Source of the DNA: Brevibacillus sp.
Lineage (GTDB): Bacteria; Bacillota; Bacilli; Brevibacillales; Brevibacillaceae
NCBI GenBank assembly: GCA_029240815.1
Contig: JARDZO010000109.1
Coordinates: 1-16,318 of the forward strand
Direction: 5' to 3'
DNA length: 16,318 nucleotides
Shown here in pieces: positions 1 through 7,136 of the stretch. The translations under genes were made by a program, and so were the position numbers. The notes under the pieces were generated by a model, which made no database searches, had not been told where the DNA came from, and was given only the letters and a program-made list of their open reading frames with translations. The first letter of the stretch is position 1, and each line of letters starts with the position of its first letter.

Positions 1-117
1 CACCTTTTCACACAGCATTTCATAATCCTGCTCCTGGTAGGGAATGACTGAAACAATCAACGTGTTGCCCTTATCACCGGCACGGCTATGTGCGAGCTCA
101 TACAATTTTCTCTTCAT
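1..117 (-). CDS. AtuA-associated small (ferredoxin-fold-like) protein, partial
   Basis: The first 39 codons of a gene that runs off the left edge of the window. The visible N-terminus carries the motif AHSRAGDKGNT at about residues 9-19, nearly the same as ALARSGDKGNT in the small protein at 10293-10625. I therefore assign it to the same family, which corresponds to the C-terminal domain of longer AtuA proteins. The ATG at 117 follows the stop of the AtuA-family gene by 3 bp, and GGGAG lies about 9 nt before it, so the two are probably translationally coupled. Its function is unknown. The constant pairing with an AtuA-type protein suggests a two-subunit complex, which is an inference. Confidence 0.85.
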   Translation of the reverse strand, partial: MKRKLYELAHSRAGDKGNTLIVSVIPYQEQDYEMLCEKV

Positions 118-120
118 TTC

Positions 121-1437
121 CTAACACTCCCGAATGGTTACTTGGGTCTGGACTTGGTCTCTCGGAATCAGGACAGAAACAATTCCAATCACTTCATGCA
201 CGTATTTCCGGGCTCCCCCACCACCTGCGGGACCATTTGTATACAAAGCCTCTACTTCTTCCCCCACCTGTTCGGCCTCGGCTTGACTTGAGGCTATCGC
301 CGCTACACGCAAGCGAGCTTCATAGGGCTCGTGCTCATGTCCAAAAGAAGTACGGTGCACGGAATTGCTGCCGATATAGTCGACACGTATCTCGGAAAAT
401 GAGCGAGTAGCCAATCGTTCACGTATGATCTCTCCCGCCAATTGCGCTCTGGCAAGCGCATGGGAGCCACCATAGGAAATCTCCCCTTCCCCAATAAAGC
501 CTGCGTGATAGCCGACGCTTACCTTGAGTGTTGCAGGCTGCTCTCTGCCCTTTCCCCCGGATACCTCGATGCGATTTGGCGAGATCTCCCGCAACCTAAC
601 AGACGAAAAGTCAACAGTGCTATCCGGCGTTAGATAGGCATAAGGGTTCGTCACCTCGTATAACAGCTGTTCTTTCACGGTTCCCAGATGAATAACTCCA
701 CCTGTTCCCTCTATTTTAGAGATGATTGCCGTTCCATCCTGATCGATGTCGGCAAAAGGAAAGCCCAGCTCTGCGAGTCCAGGTACATCCTTTCTCCCTG
801 GATCGGCAAAATATCCACCCGTGATTTGCCCCGCGCACTCCAGCAGATGCCCGATCACCGTACCTTGCGCCAGTTTGTCCTGCTCCTGCCACGACCAGCC
901 GTAGTGATGCATCATCGGCGCCAAGAACAAAGATGGATCGGCTACGCGTCCAGCAACAATGATGTCAGCACCTGTCTCCAATGCGGGTAAGAGCGCCTCC
1001 GCTCCGATGTATGCATTCGCAGAAATCAGTTGACCATACGCAGACAATGGCTCATTGGATTCGAGCGTTCGCTGCTCGAGATGCATCTGCTCCAACACAT
1101 CCTCACCTGTTACAGCGGCGACCTTGATTGCAAGGCCTTGTCGTTTGGCAATCTCGACGATCTTCTCTGCTGCGGCTACGGGATTGGCTGCACCCATATT
1201 GGTCACTAACCGCACACCGTTTTTCTTCAGGATTGGCAACAGCTGCTCCAACCTTTTTTCCAACAAGGAATCGTAGCCCAAGGCAGGATTTTGCAGCTTT
1301 CTCCTTTGTGCCAGCGCAATCGTGCGCTCTGCCAGGCATTCCAGCACCAGATAATCCAGTTTTCCTTGTTCAGCCAATAAGACGGCGGGTTCCAATCTGT
1401 CCCCGGCGAATCCTGCTCCAGAACCGATTCTCAACAT
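121..1437 (-). CDS. AtuA-family protein (DUF1446, acyclic terpene utilization type)
   Basis: A 438-residue protein of the AtuA/DUF1446 family. Family signatures are the N-terminal RIGSGAGFAGDRLEPA, the LDYLVLECLAE stretch, the GVRLVTNMGAANP segment near residues 75-87, and a later GTGGVIHLGTVKEQLLYE region. It is a paralogue of the protein at 10626-11993 and aligns over the whole length by eye. The biochemical role of AtuA is not established; Pseudomonas atuA belongs to the citronellol/geraniol operon. I chose ATG 1437 because GAGGTGA lies 7 nt before it and it begins 10 bp after the transporter gene. The upstream in-frame start at 1482 would overlap that gene and lacks a good binding site. 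The gene sits between a CitMHS transporter and a small AtuA-like domain protein in one operon. Confidence 0.9.
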   Translation of the reverse strand: MLRIGSGAGFAGDRLEPAVLLAEQGKLDYLVLECLAERTIALAQRRKLQNPALGYDSLLEKRLEQLLPILKKNGVRLVTNMGAANPVAAAEKIVEIAKRQGLAIKVAAVTGEDVLEQMHLEQRTLESNEPLSAYGQLISANAYIGAEALLPALETGADIIVAGRVADPSLFLAPMMHHYGWSWQEQDKLAQGTVIGHLLECAGQITGGYFADPGRKDVPGLAELGFPFADIDQDGTAIISKIEGTGGVIHLGTVKEQLLYEVTNPYAYLTPDSTVDFSSVRLREISPNRIEVSGGKGREQPATLKVSVGYHAGFIGEGEISYGGSHALARAQLAGEIIRERLATRSFSEIRVDYIGSNSVHRTSFGHEHEPYEARLRVAAIASSQAEAEQVGEEVEALYTNGPAGGGGARKYVHEVIGIVSVLIPRDQVQTQVTIREC

Positions 1438-1447
1438 TTTGATCACC

Positions 1448-2737
1448 TCATAATGTAATGGCACCTGTTGCGAGGGCGACAATGGTCATGACGATGGTCG
1501 TGCCAAATGCCCATTTGAAAATAAAGCGCTGATGCTCACCTAGCGATACGCCAGCAAGGCCTACGAGAATAAACGTAGACGCTGTCAAAGGACTCAGTGG
1601 AAAGCCCGTCGTCATCTGACCCAAAATCGCTGCACGTCCGATCATCAGTGGATCCATGCCGAAATTGCTGGCGGTTTCACTGAGAATCGGCAGAACTCCG
1701 AAATAATAAGCATCCGGTGTAAAGACCAAGCTGAGCGGCATGCTCGTAATCGCCACGAGTACGGGCAAATAGCCAGCGAGTGCATCCGGGATAATGGAGA
1801 CAACCGCTGTAGCCATCGCTTCGATCATTTTCGTCCCCGTGAGAATTCCCGTGAAAATACCAGCTGCAAAGATCATCGTAATGACCATGACCACGTTGCC
1901 CGCGTGGCTGGTCAGACGCTCCTGCTGATCCTGTGGCTTCGGGTAATTAAGCAAAAGCGCGATCGCAAAGGCGATCATGAACAATACCGGAAGCGGCAGC
2001 CAAACCTTTATCAACCCGGCAACCAGCACAATCGTCAAGATCAAGTTGAACCAGAACAGCTGTGGCCGTTTGGTATGGTCGGCACCCAATTGTACGTTTG
2101 CCTCTAAATCGCTAAGCTCGATAATCCCAAGGCGGGTACGCTCCTTTTTGCCAAGCCAATAAGAGGCAAACAAGACCCAGATAATGCCCGCGATCATGGC
2201 AGGAATGACCGGATTGAACAACTGTGCAGAGTCTGTATGCAGGACGGTCATCGCTCTCGCCGTAGGTCCGCCCCATGGCGCGATATTCATGACGCCTGCA
2301 CCGAGACAGACAATCCCTGACAGGACGAGCGGGCTCATGCCCAAGCGTTTGTAGAGCGGCAGCAAGGCAGAAATCGTAATCATGAACGTCGACGCCCCGT
2401 CCCCATCCAATGCCACAATCATCGTGATCACGGCGGTTCCGATCGCGACCTTCATCGGGTCCCCTTTGACCAGCTTGATCATCCTCGAAATAAAGGGATC
2501 AAACAGACCTGTATCAATCATTAAGCCAAAATACAGCACGGCAAAGCCGACCATGATACCCGTCGGCGCGACCTTCGTGATTCCGTCGAGCATCATCTTG
2601 CCCATCTCTTGCGCAAACCCGCCGATGATGGCAAAAACAAGTGGAACGATAATTAATGAGACCATGACTGACACTCGCTTTGTCATAATCAAAACGAGAA
2701 AGAGTCCAACCGTCAAAAAACCAAATAACGCTAACAT
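1448..2737 (-). CDS. CitMHS-family transporter (metal-citrate:H+ symporter-like)
   Basis: A polytopic inner-membrane protein of 429 residues with about 11-12 hydrophobic segments. Sequence marks of the CitMHS family (Bacillus CitM/CitH) are an N-terminal ALFGFLTVGLFLVLIMTKR, the segment DGDGASTFMITISALLPLYKR near residue 110, PWGGPTARA near residue 155, and TPDAYYFGVLPIL near residue 340. Known members import citrate complexed with divalent metal, driven by protons. The start at 2737 is preferred because GGGAGGG then lies 6 nt upstream; the ATG at 2752 would put that binding site inside the coding sequence. The gene follows a predicted sigma-54 promoter and leads an operon with AtuA-type genes. 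The substrate here could therefore be a citrate-like or branched polycarboxylate rather than citrate itself (inference). Confidence 0.93.
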   Translation of the reverse strand: MLALFGFLTVGLFLVLIMTKRVSVMVSLIIVPLVFAIIGGFAQEMGKMMLDGITKVAPTGIMVGFAVLYFGLMIDTGLFDPFISRMIKLVKGDPMKVAIGTAVITMIVALDGDGASTFMITISALLPLYKRLGMSPLVLSGIVCLGAGVMNIAPWGGPTARAMTVLHTDSAQLFNPVIPAMIAGIIWVLFASYWLGKKERTRLGIIELSDLEANVQLGADHTKRPQLFWFNLILTIVLVAGLIKVWLPLPVLFMIAFAIALLLNYPKPQDQQERLTSHAGNVVMVITMIFAAGIFTGILTGTKMIEAMATAVVSIIPDALAGYLPVLVAITSMPLSLVFTPDAYYFGVLPILSETASNFGMDPLMIGRAAILGQMTTGFPLSPLTASTFILVGLAGVSLGEHQRFIFKWAFGTTIVMTIVALATGAITL

Positions 2738-2777
2738 CAACAACCCTCCCATCCAGTTTGATCACGCTGCCTAGTTA

Positions 2778-2793
2778 TGCAAGCCTCATACCA
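2778..2793 (-). promoter_or_regulatory. Predicted sigma-54 (-24/-12) promoter of the transporter-AtuA operon
   Basis: The minus strand reads TGGTATGAGGCTTGCA, against the consensus TGGCACGNNNNTTGCA. The invariant GG and GC and their spacing match exactly. The start site should lie near 2767, giving a leader of about 30 nt before ATG 2737. A gene for a sigma-54 activator ends just upstream, with a palindromic site 120-150 bp from the core promoter. Confidence 0.75.
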
Positions 2794-2828
2794 AAAAAGA
2801 AAACGCTTTTATGAAGCGCTTTCTTTTT
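2793..2828. terminator. Bidirectional intrinsic terminator after the activator gene
   Basis: The arms GAAAACGCTT (2799-2808) and AAGCGCTTTC (2814-2823) form a 10-bp stem with one G-T pair and a 5-nt loop. Six T follow on the minus strand (2798-2793) and five T on the plus strand (2824-2828). On the minus strand it ends the transcript of the activator gene and directly abuts the -24 element of the next promoter. Confidence 0.75.
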
Positions 2829-2905
2829 ACAGGCCATTCTATTTTTTTATAATCGTGATTGGGAATCGGTGCACAGAAACAGAAGCCTGCTGGGGAATTT
2901 CCGCA

Positions 2906-4336
2906 TTACACTTTTTTAGAATGCGATTCTAAAGATTTAGAATCCTTGGAGGAGTGCAGATTGTATCTACGCATCTTGTTGTACAGGGTAGCCAGAGAAA
3001 TTCCCAGTGCGTTTGCCGCCTTCTTCCGATCCTCTACATCCTCGCCGAACTGCTTGAGTGTTTCCCGTATCCAATTGCTTTCTGCATCATCAACTACATC
3101 TCGTAAGGTAGGATTGGACGCAGCTTGGGAAAAGTCCGGATAGGCCCGCTTCGCCTGCTGCAGATAGGTTGGCAAATGATTCAACTGGATTTGCGTCCCT
3201 TCTGCCATGCAGATGCTGTAATCTACCGTATTTTTCAGTTCCCGAATGTTTCCGGGCCAATCGTACAACTGCAAGAGCTGTATAGCCTCTTCTTGAAAAG
3301 CAAAGCGAGGCTGCCCATGATCCGAGGACGCACGCAGGAAAGAAGCAACCAGCTCGGGAATATCTCCGCGGCGTTCGCGCAAGGCGGGAATATGAATCGA
3401 CAGGACATGCAAGCGATAGAACAGATCCTCTCGGAAAAGCTTTTTTTCGACCAGCTGCTTGAGGTCTCTATTGGTAGCGGCAATCACGCGCACGTCGATC
3501 TCGCGCTCCCTGACTTCCCCTACCTTTCGTATGGATCGTTCCTGCAAGACGCGCAACAGCTTGGCCTGCAAATCGTAAGGAAGCTCCCCAATCTCATCTA
3601 AAAAGATCGTTCCTCCATTCGCGATCTCAAACAGCCCCGTCTTCCCACCCTTTTTCGCGTTGGTAAAAGAACCTTCCTCATAACCAAACAGCTCACTTTC
3701 GAGCAAAGCTGCAGGAATCGCGGCGCAATTTACCGGGATAAAGGGACGATGAGCCCGCTTGCTCTCGTTGTGGATCGATTGGGCGAACAATTCCTTTCCG
3801 GTCCCGCTCTCTCCCGTAATCAACACAGGCAGCTCGGAATCTGCTGCTTTTTTGGCGATGTGAACGATCTCCTTGAGTCCCCGCTGTGCCCCTACAATGT
3901 GGTCAAAGGTATACTTCGTCTGGTAAAGAGAGCCCATCGCCTTCTCCAGCTGGAGCAGCTTTTCTTTATTTTTCTCGAGCTCTAATGAGAGCTTGTGCAC
4001 TTCGGTCAATCCCTTGCAGATCGAGACCGCTCCGACGATCTCGCTATGAATCAGGATCGGGGCCATGTCCACAACGTACTCGGTGGTGCCTTCTTTACGA
4101 TAAATGCCTGCACGGGTCTTTCCATCTCGCAGTGTGTCTACGAGCTGAGCTCCAGGCCGCACCGATCGCAGAGGTTTACCTAAAATGACTTCGGGTTTTA
4201 CACCTGTGATTCGGGTATATTCAGGGTTGATCAGACGGACGATCTCTTCCCGGTCAATGACGAGAACTCCGTCGTGGATGGAATGGATGATCGCTTGGAA
4301 CCATTCCAGCTCCTGGTTGAGGTTATGCTGCAGCAT
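2906..4336 (-). CDS. Sigma-54-dependent transcriptional activator, PAS-AAA+-HTH
   Basis: A 476-residue enhancer-binding protein. A PAS-type sensor domain spans about residues 10-105. A short coiled-coil linker (about 112-140) leads to the AAA+ domain, with Walker A GESGTGKE at 175-182, the sigma-54 contact loop GSFTNA at 222-227 (usual form GAFTGA), Walker B GGTIFLDEIGEL at 241-252 and the FREDLFYRL arginine region at 301-309. A Fis-like helix-turn-helix lies at about 436-460, followed by a Ser/Lys-rich tail. It has no receiver domain, so activation by a small ligand at the PAS domain is likely, as in Bacillus RocR/AcoR-type regulators. ATG 4336 is chosen because AAGGAGAGG lies 5 nt upstream; the longer frame up to 4645 has no binding site and runs antisense to another gene. 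Its likely targets are the two sigma-54 promoters in this window (inference). Confidence 0.93.
   Translation of the reverse strand: MLQHNLNQELEWFQAIIHSIHDGVLVIDREEIVRLINPEYTRITGVKPEVILGKPLRSVRPGAQLVDTLRDGKTRAGIYRKEGTTEYVVDMAPILIHSEIVGAVSICKGLTEVHKLSLELEKNKEKLLQLEKAMGSLYQTKYTFDHIVGAQRGLKEIVHIAKKAADSELPVLITGESGTGKELFAQSIHNESKRAHRPFIPVNCAAIPAALLESELFGYEEGSFTNAKKGGKTGLFEIANGGTIFLDEIGELPYDLQAKLLRVLQERSIRKVGEVREREIDVRVIAATNRDLKQLVEKKLFREDLFYRLHVLSIHIPALRERRGDIPELVASFLRASSDHGQPRFAFQEEAIQLLQLYDWPGNIRELKNTVDYSICMAEGTQIQLNHLPTYLQQAKRAYPDFSQAASNPTLRDVVDDAESNWIRETLKQFGEDVEDRKKAANALGISLATLYNKMRRYNLHSSKDSKSLESHSKKV
2915..2944. promoter_or_regulatory. Putative upstream activator site: three alternating TTTAGAAT half-sites
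   Basis: TTTAGAAT (2915-2922), ATTCTAAA (2926-2933) and TTTAGAAT (2936-2943) form two overlapping perfect palindromes, with 8-bp arms around GCG and 9-bp arms (GATTCTAAA/TTTAGAATC) around GA. The site lies inside the last codons of the activator gene, about 120-150 bp upstream of the -24 element at 2792. That is the usual place for an enhancer bound by a sigma-54 activator. The assignment to this activator is inferred. Confidence 0.55.
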
Positions 4337-4431
4337 TCCATCCTCTCCTTTCGAATCTCTTTCTACAATTGTACCATCCAAAGATACCTTTCTCTTGTAA
4401 ATAAAGACTAGTATAGAAGCCCGAAACCAAA

Positions 4432-4445
4432 TACTATCTATAGTA
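4432..4445. promoter_or_regulatory. Small palindrome between divergent starts, possible operator
   Basis: TACTAT-CT-ATAGTA is a perfect palindrome with 6-bp arms. It lies in the 175-bp region between the divergent starts of the activator (4336, minus) and the small peptide gene (4512, plus). A related TAGTATAG occurs at 4410-4417. I could not identify a convincing -35/-10 pair for either gene here. Confidence 0.25.
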
Positions 4446-4511
4446 AGGAAACAGAAAGATACGAAAAGGAAGAGATCCTCGCATACACCTTCCAGAAGGA
4501 GGAACCTATCC

Positions 4512-4676
4512 ATGAAAGAATTAGTTATTGCGGGCGCCATAGCTGCAGCTATTTGCTCTATCGTTTTGGGGGCGTCTCTAGCTTCCCCGATGGACGCGCC
4601 AGACGGCATGATCGCCATGCACGATGAAGTGGACGGGGTATTCATAAGAAATGGGATGTTACTTGATTATCATTAA
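4512..4676 (+). CDS. Small putative exported or membrane peptide (54 aa), unknown function
   Basis: A 54-codon gene and the only plus-strand gene in the window. The ATG at 4512 is preceded by AAGGAGGA with about 9 nt spacing, as strong a binding site as any in the window. After Met-Lys-Glu, residues 4-24 are almost wholly hydrophobic (LVIAGAIAAAICSIVLGAS). ASLA-S at about 21-25 would suit signal peptidase cleavage, leaving an acidic tail of about 30 residues (DAPDG, HDEVDG) ending in DYH. It may equally stay as a single-span membrane peptide. I recognise no family. It is divergent from the activator gene, convergent with the biotin carrier gene, and shares the terminator at 4732-4762. A role in sensing or signalling next to the PAS activator is speculation. 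Confidence 0.6.
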   Translation: MKELVIAGAIAAAICSIVLGASLASPMDAPDGMIAMHDEVDGVFIRNGMLLDYH

Positions 4677-4731
4677 AAGACCTGCCTGCTGCTCATAGAG
4701 ACATAGTTACCATTGTGAATCCTATGCAAAA

Positions 4732-4762
4732 AAACAAGCTGGCATTGACCCCCAGCTTGTTT
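4732..4762. terminator. Bidirectional terminator between the peptide gene and the ten-gene operon
   Basis: AAACAAGCTGG (4732-4742) and CCAGCTTGTTT (4752-4762) form a perfect 11-bp stem with a 9-nt loop. An A run lies on the left and TTTTCTTT on the right, so it can stop transcription from both sides. It lies 25 bp after the stop of the biotin carrier gene and 55 bp after the stop of the plus-strand peptide gene. Confidence 0.85.
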
Positions 4763-4786
4763 TCTTTCGTGTCCCTCTAGCATTCT

Positions 4787-5002
4787 TCAGTCTGCCAATT
4801 CGATGAGGACGTCTCCTTCATTGACGAAATCCGCTTCGTTGACTTTCACTTCCTTTACGGTACCATTCCCTTCAGCGGCGATCGGGATCTCCATCTTCAT
4901 GGATTCCAGTATGACAACGTCCTGACCCTCTACTATTATGTCACCTGGCTTGACCAGCACTTTCCACACGTTCCCTGCCATGCTTGCTACTACTTTGCTC
5001 AT
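4787..5002 (-). CDS. Stand-alone biotin carboxyl carrier (biotin/lipoyl attachment) protein
   Basis: A 71-residue single-domain carrier. The biotinylation motif is ESMKME with the acceptor Lys at residue 36, midway between two halves of the biotinyl fold: a VWKVLVKPGD hairpin near 12-21 and GTVKEVKVNEADFV near 48-61. The size and form match the small BLAP protein of the Bacillus yng cluster (YngHB). It should carry carboxybiotin between a biotin carboxylase and the carboxyltransferase encoded at 12792-14321. No biotin carboxylase gene is in the window. The start at 5002 has GGGGGAGG 7 nt upstream. It is the last gene of the operon, 64 bp after the MaoC gene. Confidence 0.92.
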   Translation of the reverse strand: MSKVVASMAGNVWKVLVKPGDIIVEGQDVVILESMKMEIPIAAEGNGTVKEVKVNEADFVNEGDVLIELAD

Positions 5003-5066
5003 ACGTATTCCTCCCCCACTCTCTCGTCTTCTAGCATTTATTAGGGCATCAGCATAGCTGTCGCTC

Positions 5067-5513
5067 TCATCCCACATCAAACGGTGTTTTATTTAGCATG
5101 ACTTTCATCGTGCAGGTAATGACGAGTTCACCCGTTTGTTTCTTGATTTCCTGCAGCACCGTGACGACACCGCGGCCTCCTGCTTTTTCTTCCACATTCA
5201 TAATTTTGGCCTCGATATGGATGGTATCCCCGATAAAGGTCGGATTGGTAAAACGGACATTTTCCATCCCATAAAAGGCAACGACGATCCCGACGCCGAA
5301 CTGAAACAGTCCCGAAGCAGCAGAAAGAACGAGCAGGCCATGAGCGATCCGTTGCTGAAAGGGAGTCGTGGCGGCATATTCCTTGTCCGTATGCAGAGGG
5401 AACCAATCTCCACTAAAAGCGGAGAACATGACAAGGTCTGCTTCTGTAATGGTCCGTCCTCTGGATACCCATGTCTCGCCTACTTCATAGTGATCCAGGT
5501 ATTTCGTAAACAT
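5067..5513 (-). CDS. MaoC-like (R)-specific enoyl-CoA hydratase / dehydratase
   Basis: A 148-residue single hot-dog domain protein of the MaoC dehydratase family. The hydratase signature FSGDWFPLHTD, with Asp36 and His41 as the expected catalytic pair, is followed by the central hot-dog helix region RIAHGLLVLSAASGLF near residues 56-70. Such enzymes add water to trans-2-enoyl-CoAs, often giving the R isomer. The ATG at 5513 is chosen for GGAGG 8 nt upstream; the longer frame reaching 5756 overlaps the ligase gene. With two crotonases in the same operon it may serve a different chain length or stereochemistry, or act on a side intermediate (inference). Confidence 0.9.
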   Translation of the reverse strand: MFTKYLDHYEVGETWVSRGRTITEADLVMFSAFSGDWFPLHTDKEYAATTPFQQRIAHGLLVLSAASGLFQFGVGIVVAFYGMENVRFTNPTFIGDTIHIEAKIMNVEEKAGGRGVVTVLQEIKKQTGELVITCTMKVMLNKTPFDVG

Positions 5514-5539
5514 ATGACCTACCTCCCACACACTTTGAT

Positions 5540-7075
5540 TTAGTCTGCTGTGACATTGGATTTCTCCTGCGGCTGCCGAAGCACGGTTTTCAAAACCTTT
5601 CCGGTCGCATTGCGCGGAAGCGAGGAGGTGAGTTCCAAATATTTCGGGAATTTGAATCGAGCGAGTTTTCCTTCGCAAAAGGCTCTCAAATCTTCGATGG
5701 ACAAGCTGTGTGTATCGTCTTTGAGTGCCACGATCGCTTTTACAGACTCTCCCCACTGCTCATCTGGAACGCCGATGACGGCCGCCTCCCGAATCAGCGG
5801 ATGTCGGTACAGGACTTGCTCTACCTCTACTGGATATACATTTTCGCCACCCGTGATGATCATATCCTTCTTTCTGTCGACGATATATAAAAATCCTTCG
5901 TCATCTATTCTCGCGAGATCTCCGGTGTGGAACCAGCCGTCCTTCAGTGCCGCCTCAGACTCTTCCGGCTTGTTCCAATACCCTTTCATGACGTTCGGTC
6001 CTCGAACCACCAGTTCTCCGACATCGCCGAGCGGAACGATCTTCCCATGATCATCAGCGATCCGCACATCCATATGCATGACCGCTCTGCCGACAGAACC
6101 ATTTTTGCGGACAGCGTTCGGAGCATCCACAATCGCGACAATCGGAGCTGTCTCCGTCAAGCCGAAGCCTTCCACAAAAGGAATCCCTTTCCGCTGAAAA
6201 AACTCGATAACCGTAAGCGGGGTCGGTGCACCTCCTGATAGATTCAACCGCAGCGACTCCAGCTGATAGCTCTCAAACTCAGGAACATGCATCACAGCAA
6301 GCCACATGGCAGGAACCATAAACACACACGTGATCTTTTCCTGTTCAATGGTGGCCAACGCTCGCCGAGGCTCAAACTGATCATCGATGACGACCGTCCC
6401 CCCTCGGTACAAAAGAGGCAGTGTAAAGATGTTCATCGCGCCAATATGAAACAAAGGGGCGACTGCCAAGGATCGGTCTGTCTCCAGCAGGGAAAAGGCC
6501 AGCAGGGCGTGGATCGCATTCCATTGCGTATTGGCATGTGTCAGCATCGCGCCTTTTGGCCGACCAGTCGTTCCTGACGTGTACATCATCAGATGAACTT
6601 CATCCTCAGTTACCTCCACGTCCGGTTCATGGTCCGCTTGATTCCCCATCAATGCCTCATATCGATACTCCCCGCTCCGTAATGGCTCCCCTACGAAAAT
6701 CACCTGTTTCACAGCAACGCGATGGGAGATCGTGTCGTATAGATGTGAATAGCTCTCATGATGCAAAAACAGACGAGCATCGGCATCGATCAATATATAC
6801 GCCACTTCCTCTGGACTTAGGCGAAAATTAATCGGCACGAATACAGCGCCCAGCTTTGCGCAGGCAAACATCGCTTCCAAAATCTCATTTCCGTTTGGCA
6901 AAATCCCTACTACCCGATCGCCCCGACTGACGCCCAGCTCTACAAAAGCGTGAGCCAGTCTATTGATTCTGCTGTTAAACTCATGGTAGGTCAGCCTACG
7001 ATTTTTGTAGACGACCGCCAGCTTTTCGCCGTCCTTTTCGCATAGCTTTGGGAGCCAAGCACCGATCCCTTTCAT
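5540..7075 (-). CDS. Acyl-CoA synthetase (AMP-forming fatty-acid/branched acid CoA ligase)
   Basis: A 511-residue ANL-superfamily enzyme that adenylates a carboxylic acid and transfers the acyl group to CoA. Motifs in order: phosphate loop YTSGTTGRPKG at about 165-175, GFGLTETAP near 300, GWFHTGDLARID near 378, hinge region DRKKDMIITGGENVYP near 395, and the catalytic lysine in NATGK near 493. Length is normal for the family. The start at 7075 has GGAGGGG 5-7 nt upstream, while the ATG at 7114 has no binding site. In the operon it would form the CoA thioester that the dehydrogenases use, a role like AtuH or YngI. Substrate specificity cannot be read from the sequence by eye. Confidence 0.92.
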   Translation of the reverse strand: MKGIGAWLPKLCEKDGEKLAVVYKNRRLTYHEFNSRINRLAHAFVELGVSRGDRVVGILPNGNEILEAMFACAKLGAVFVPINFRLSPEEVAYILIDADARLFLHHESYSHLYDTISHRVAVKQVIFVGEPLRSGEYRYEALMGNQADHEPDVEVTEDEVHLMMYTSGTTGRPKGAMLTHANTQWNAIHALLAFSLLETDRSLAVAPLFHIGAMNIFTLPLLYRGGTVVIDDQFEPRRALATIEQEKITCVFMVPAMWLAVMHVPEFESYQLESLRLNLSGGAPTPLTVIEFFQRKGIPFVEGFGLTETAPIVAIVDAPNAVRKNGSVGRAVMHMDVRIADDHGKIVPLGDVGELVVRGPNVMKGYWNKPEESEAALKDGWFHTGDLARIDDEGFLYIVDRKKDMIITGGENVYPVEVEQVLYRHPLIREAAVIGVPDEQWGESVKAIVALKDDTHSLSIEDLRAFCEGKLARFKFPKYLELTSSLPRNATGKVLKTVLRQPQEKSNVTAD

Positions 7076-7136
7076 GAACACCCCTCCGTTATTCTTCCTG
7101 GCAACTGGGGACATGGTTCACATAGCTGTAATCAGA

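Noticed and set aside
2382..2774. Plus-strand 130-codon frame opposite the transporter
   Set aside because: A mirror of membrane-segment codons; crosses the predicted promoter and has no binding site.
2799..2824. A possible CcpA cre site (GAAAGCGCTT-like sequence before the citrate-type transporter)
   Set aside because: Mismatches to the cre consensus, and the sequence is better explained as a terminator stem with T runs on both sides. Carbon repression there remains possible but is not supported.
3125..3601. Plus-strand open frame opposite the activator's AAA+ domain
   Set aside because: Lies wholly antisense to conserved AAA+ coding sequence, with no binding site or recognisable domain.
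4337..4645. N-terminal extension of the activator frame up to 4645
   Set aside because: No ribosome binding site, sequence unlike any activator domain, and it runs antisense to the small peptide gene. The ATG at 4336 has a strong site.
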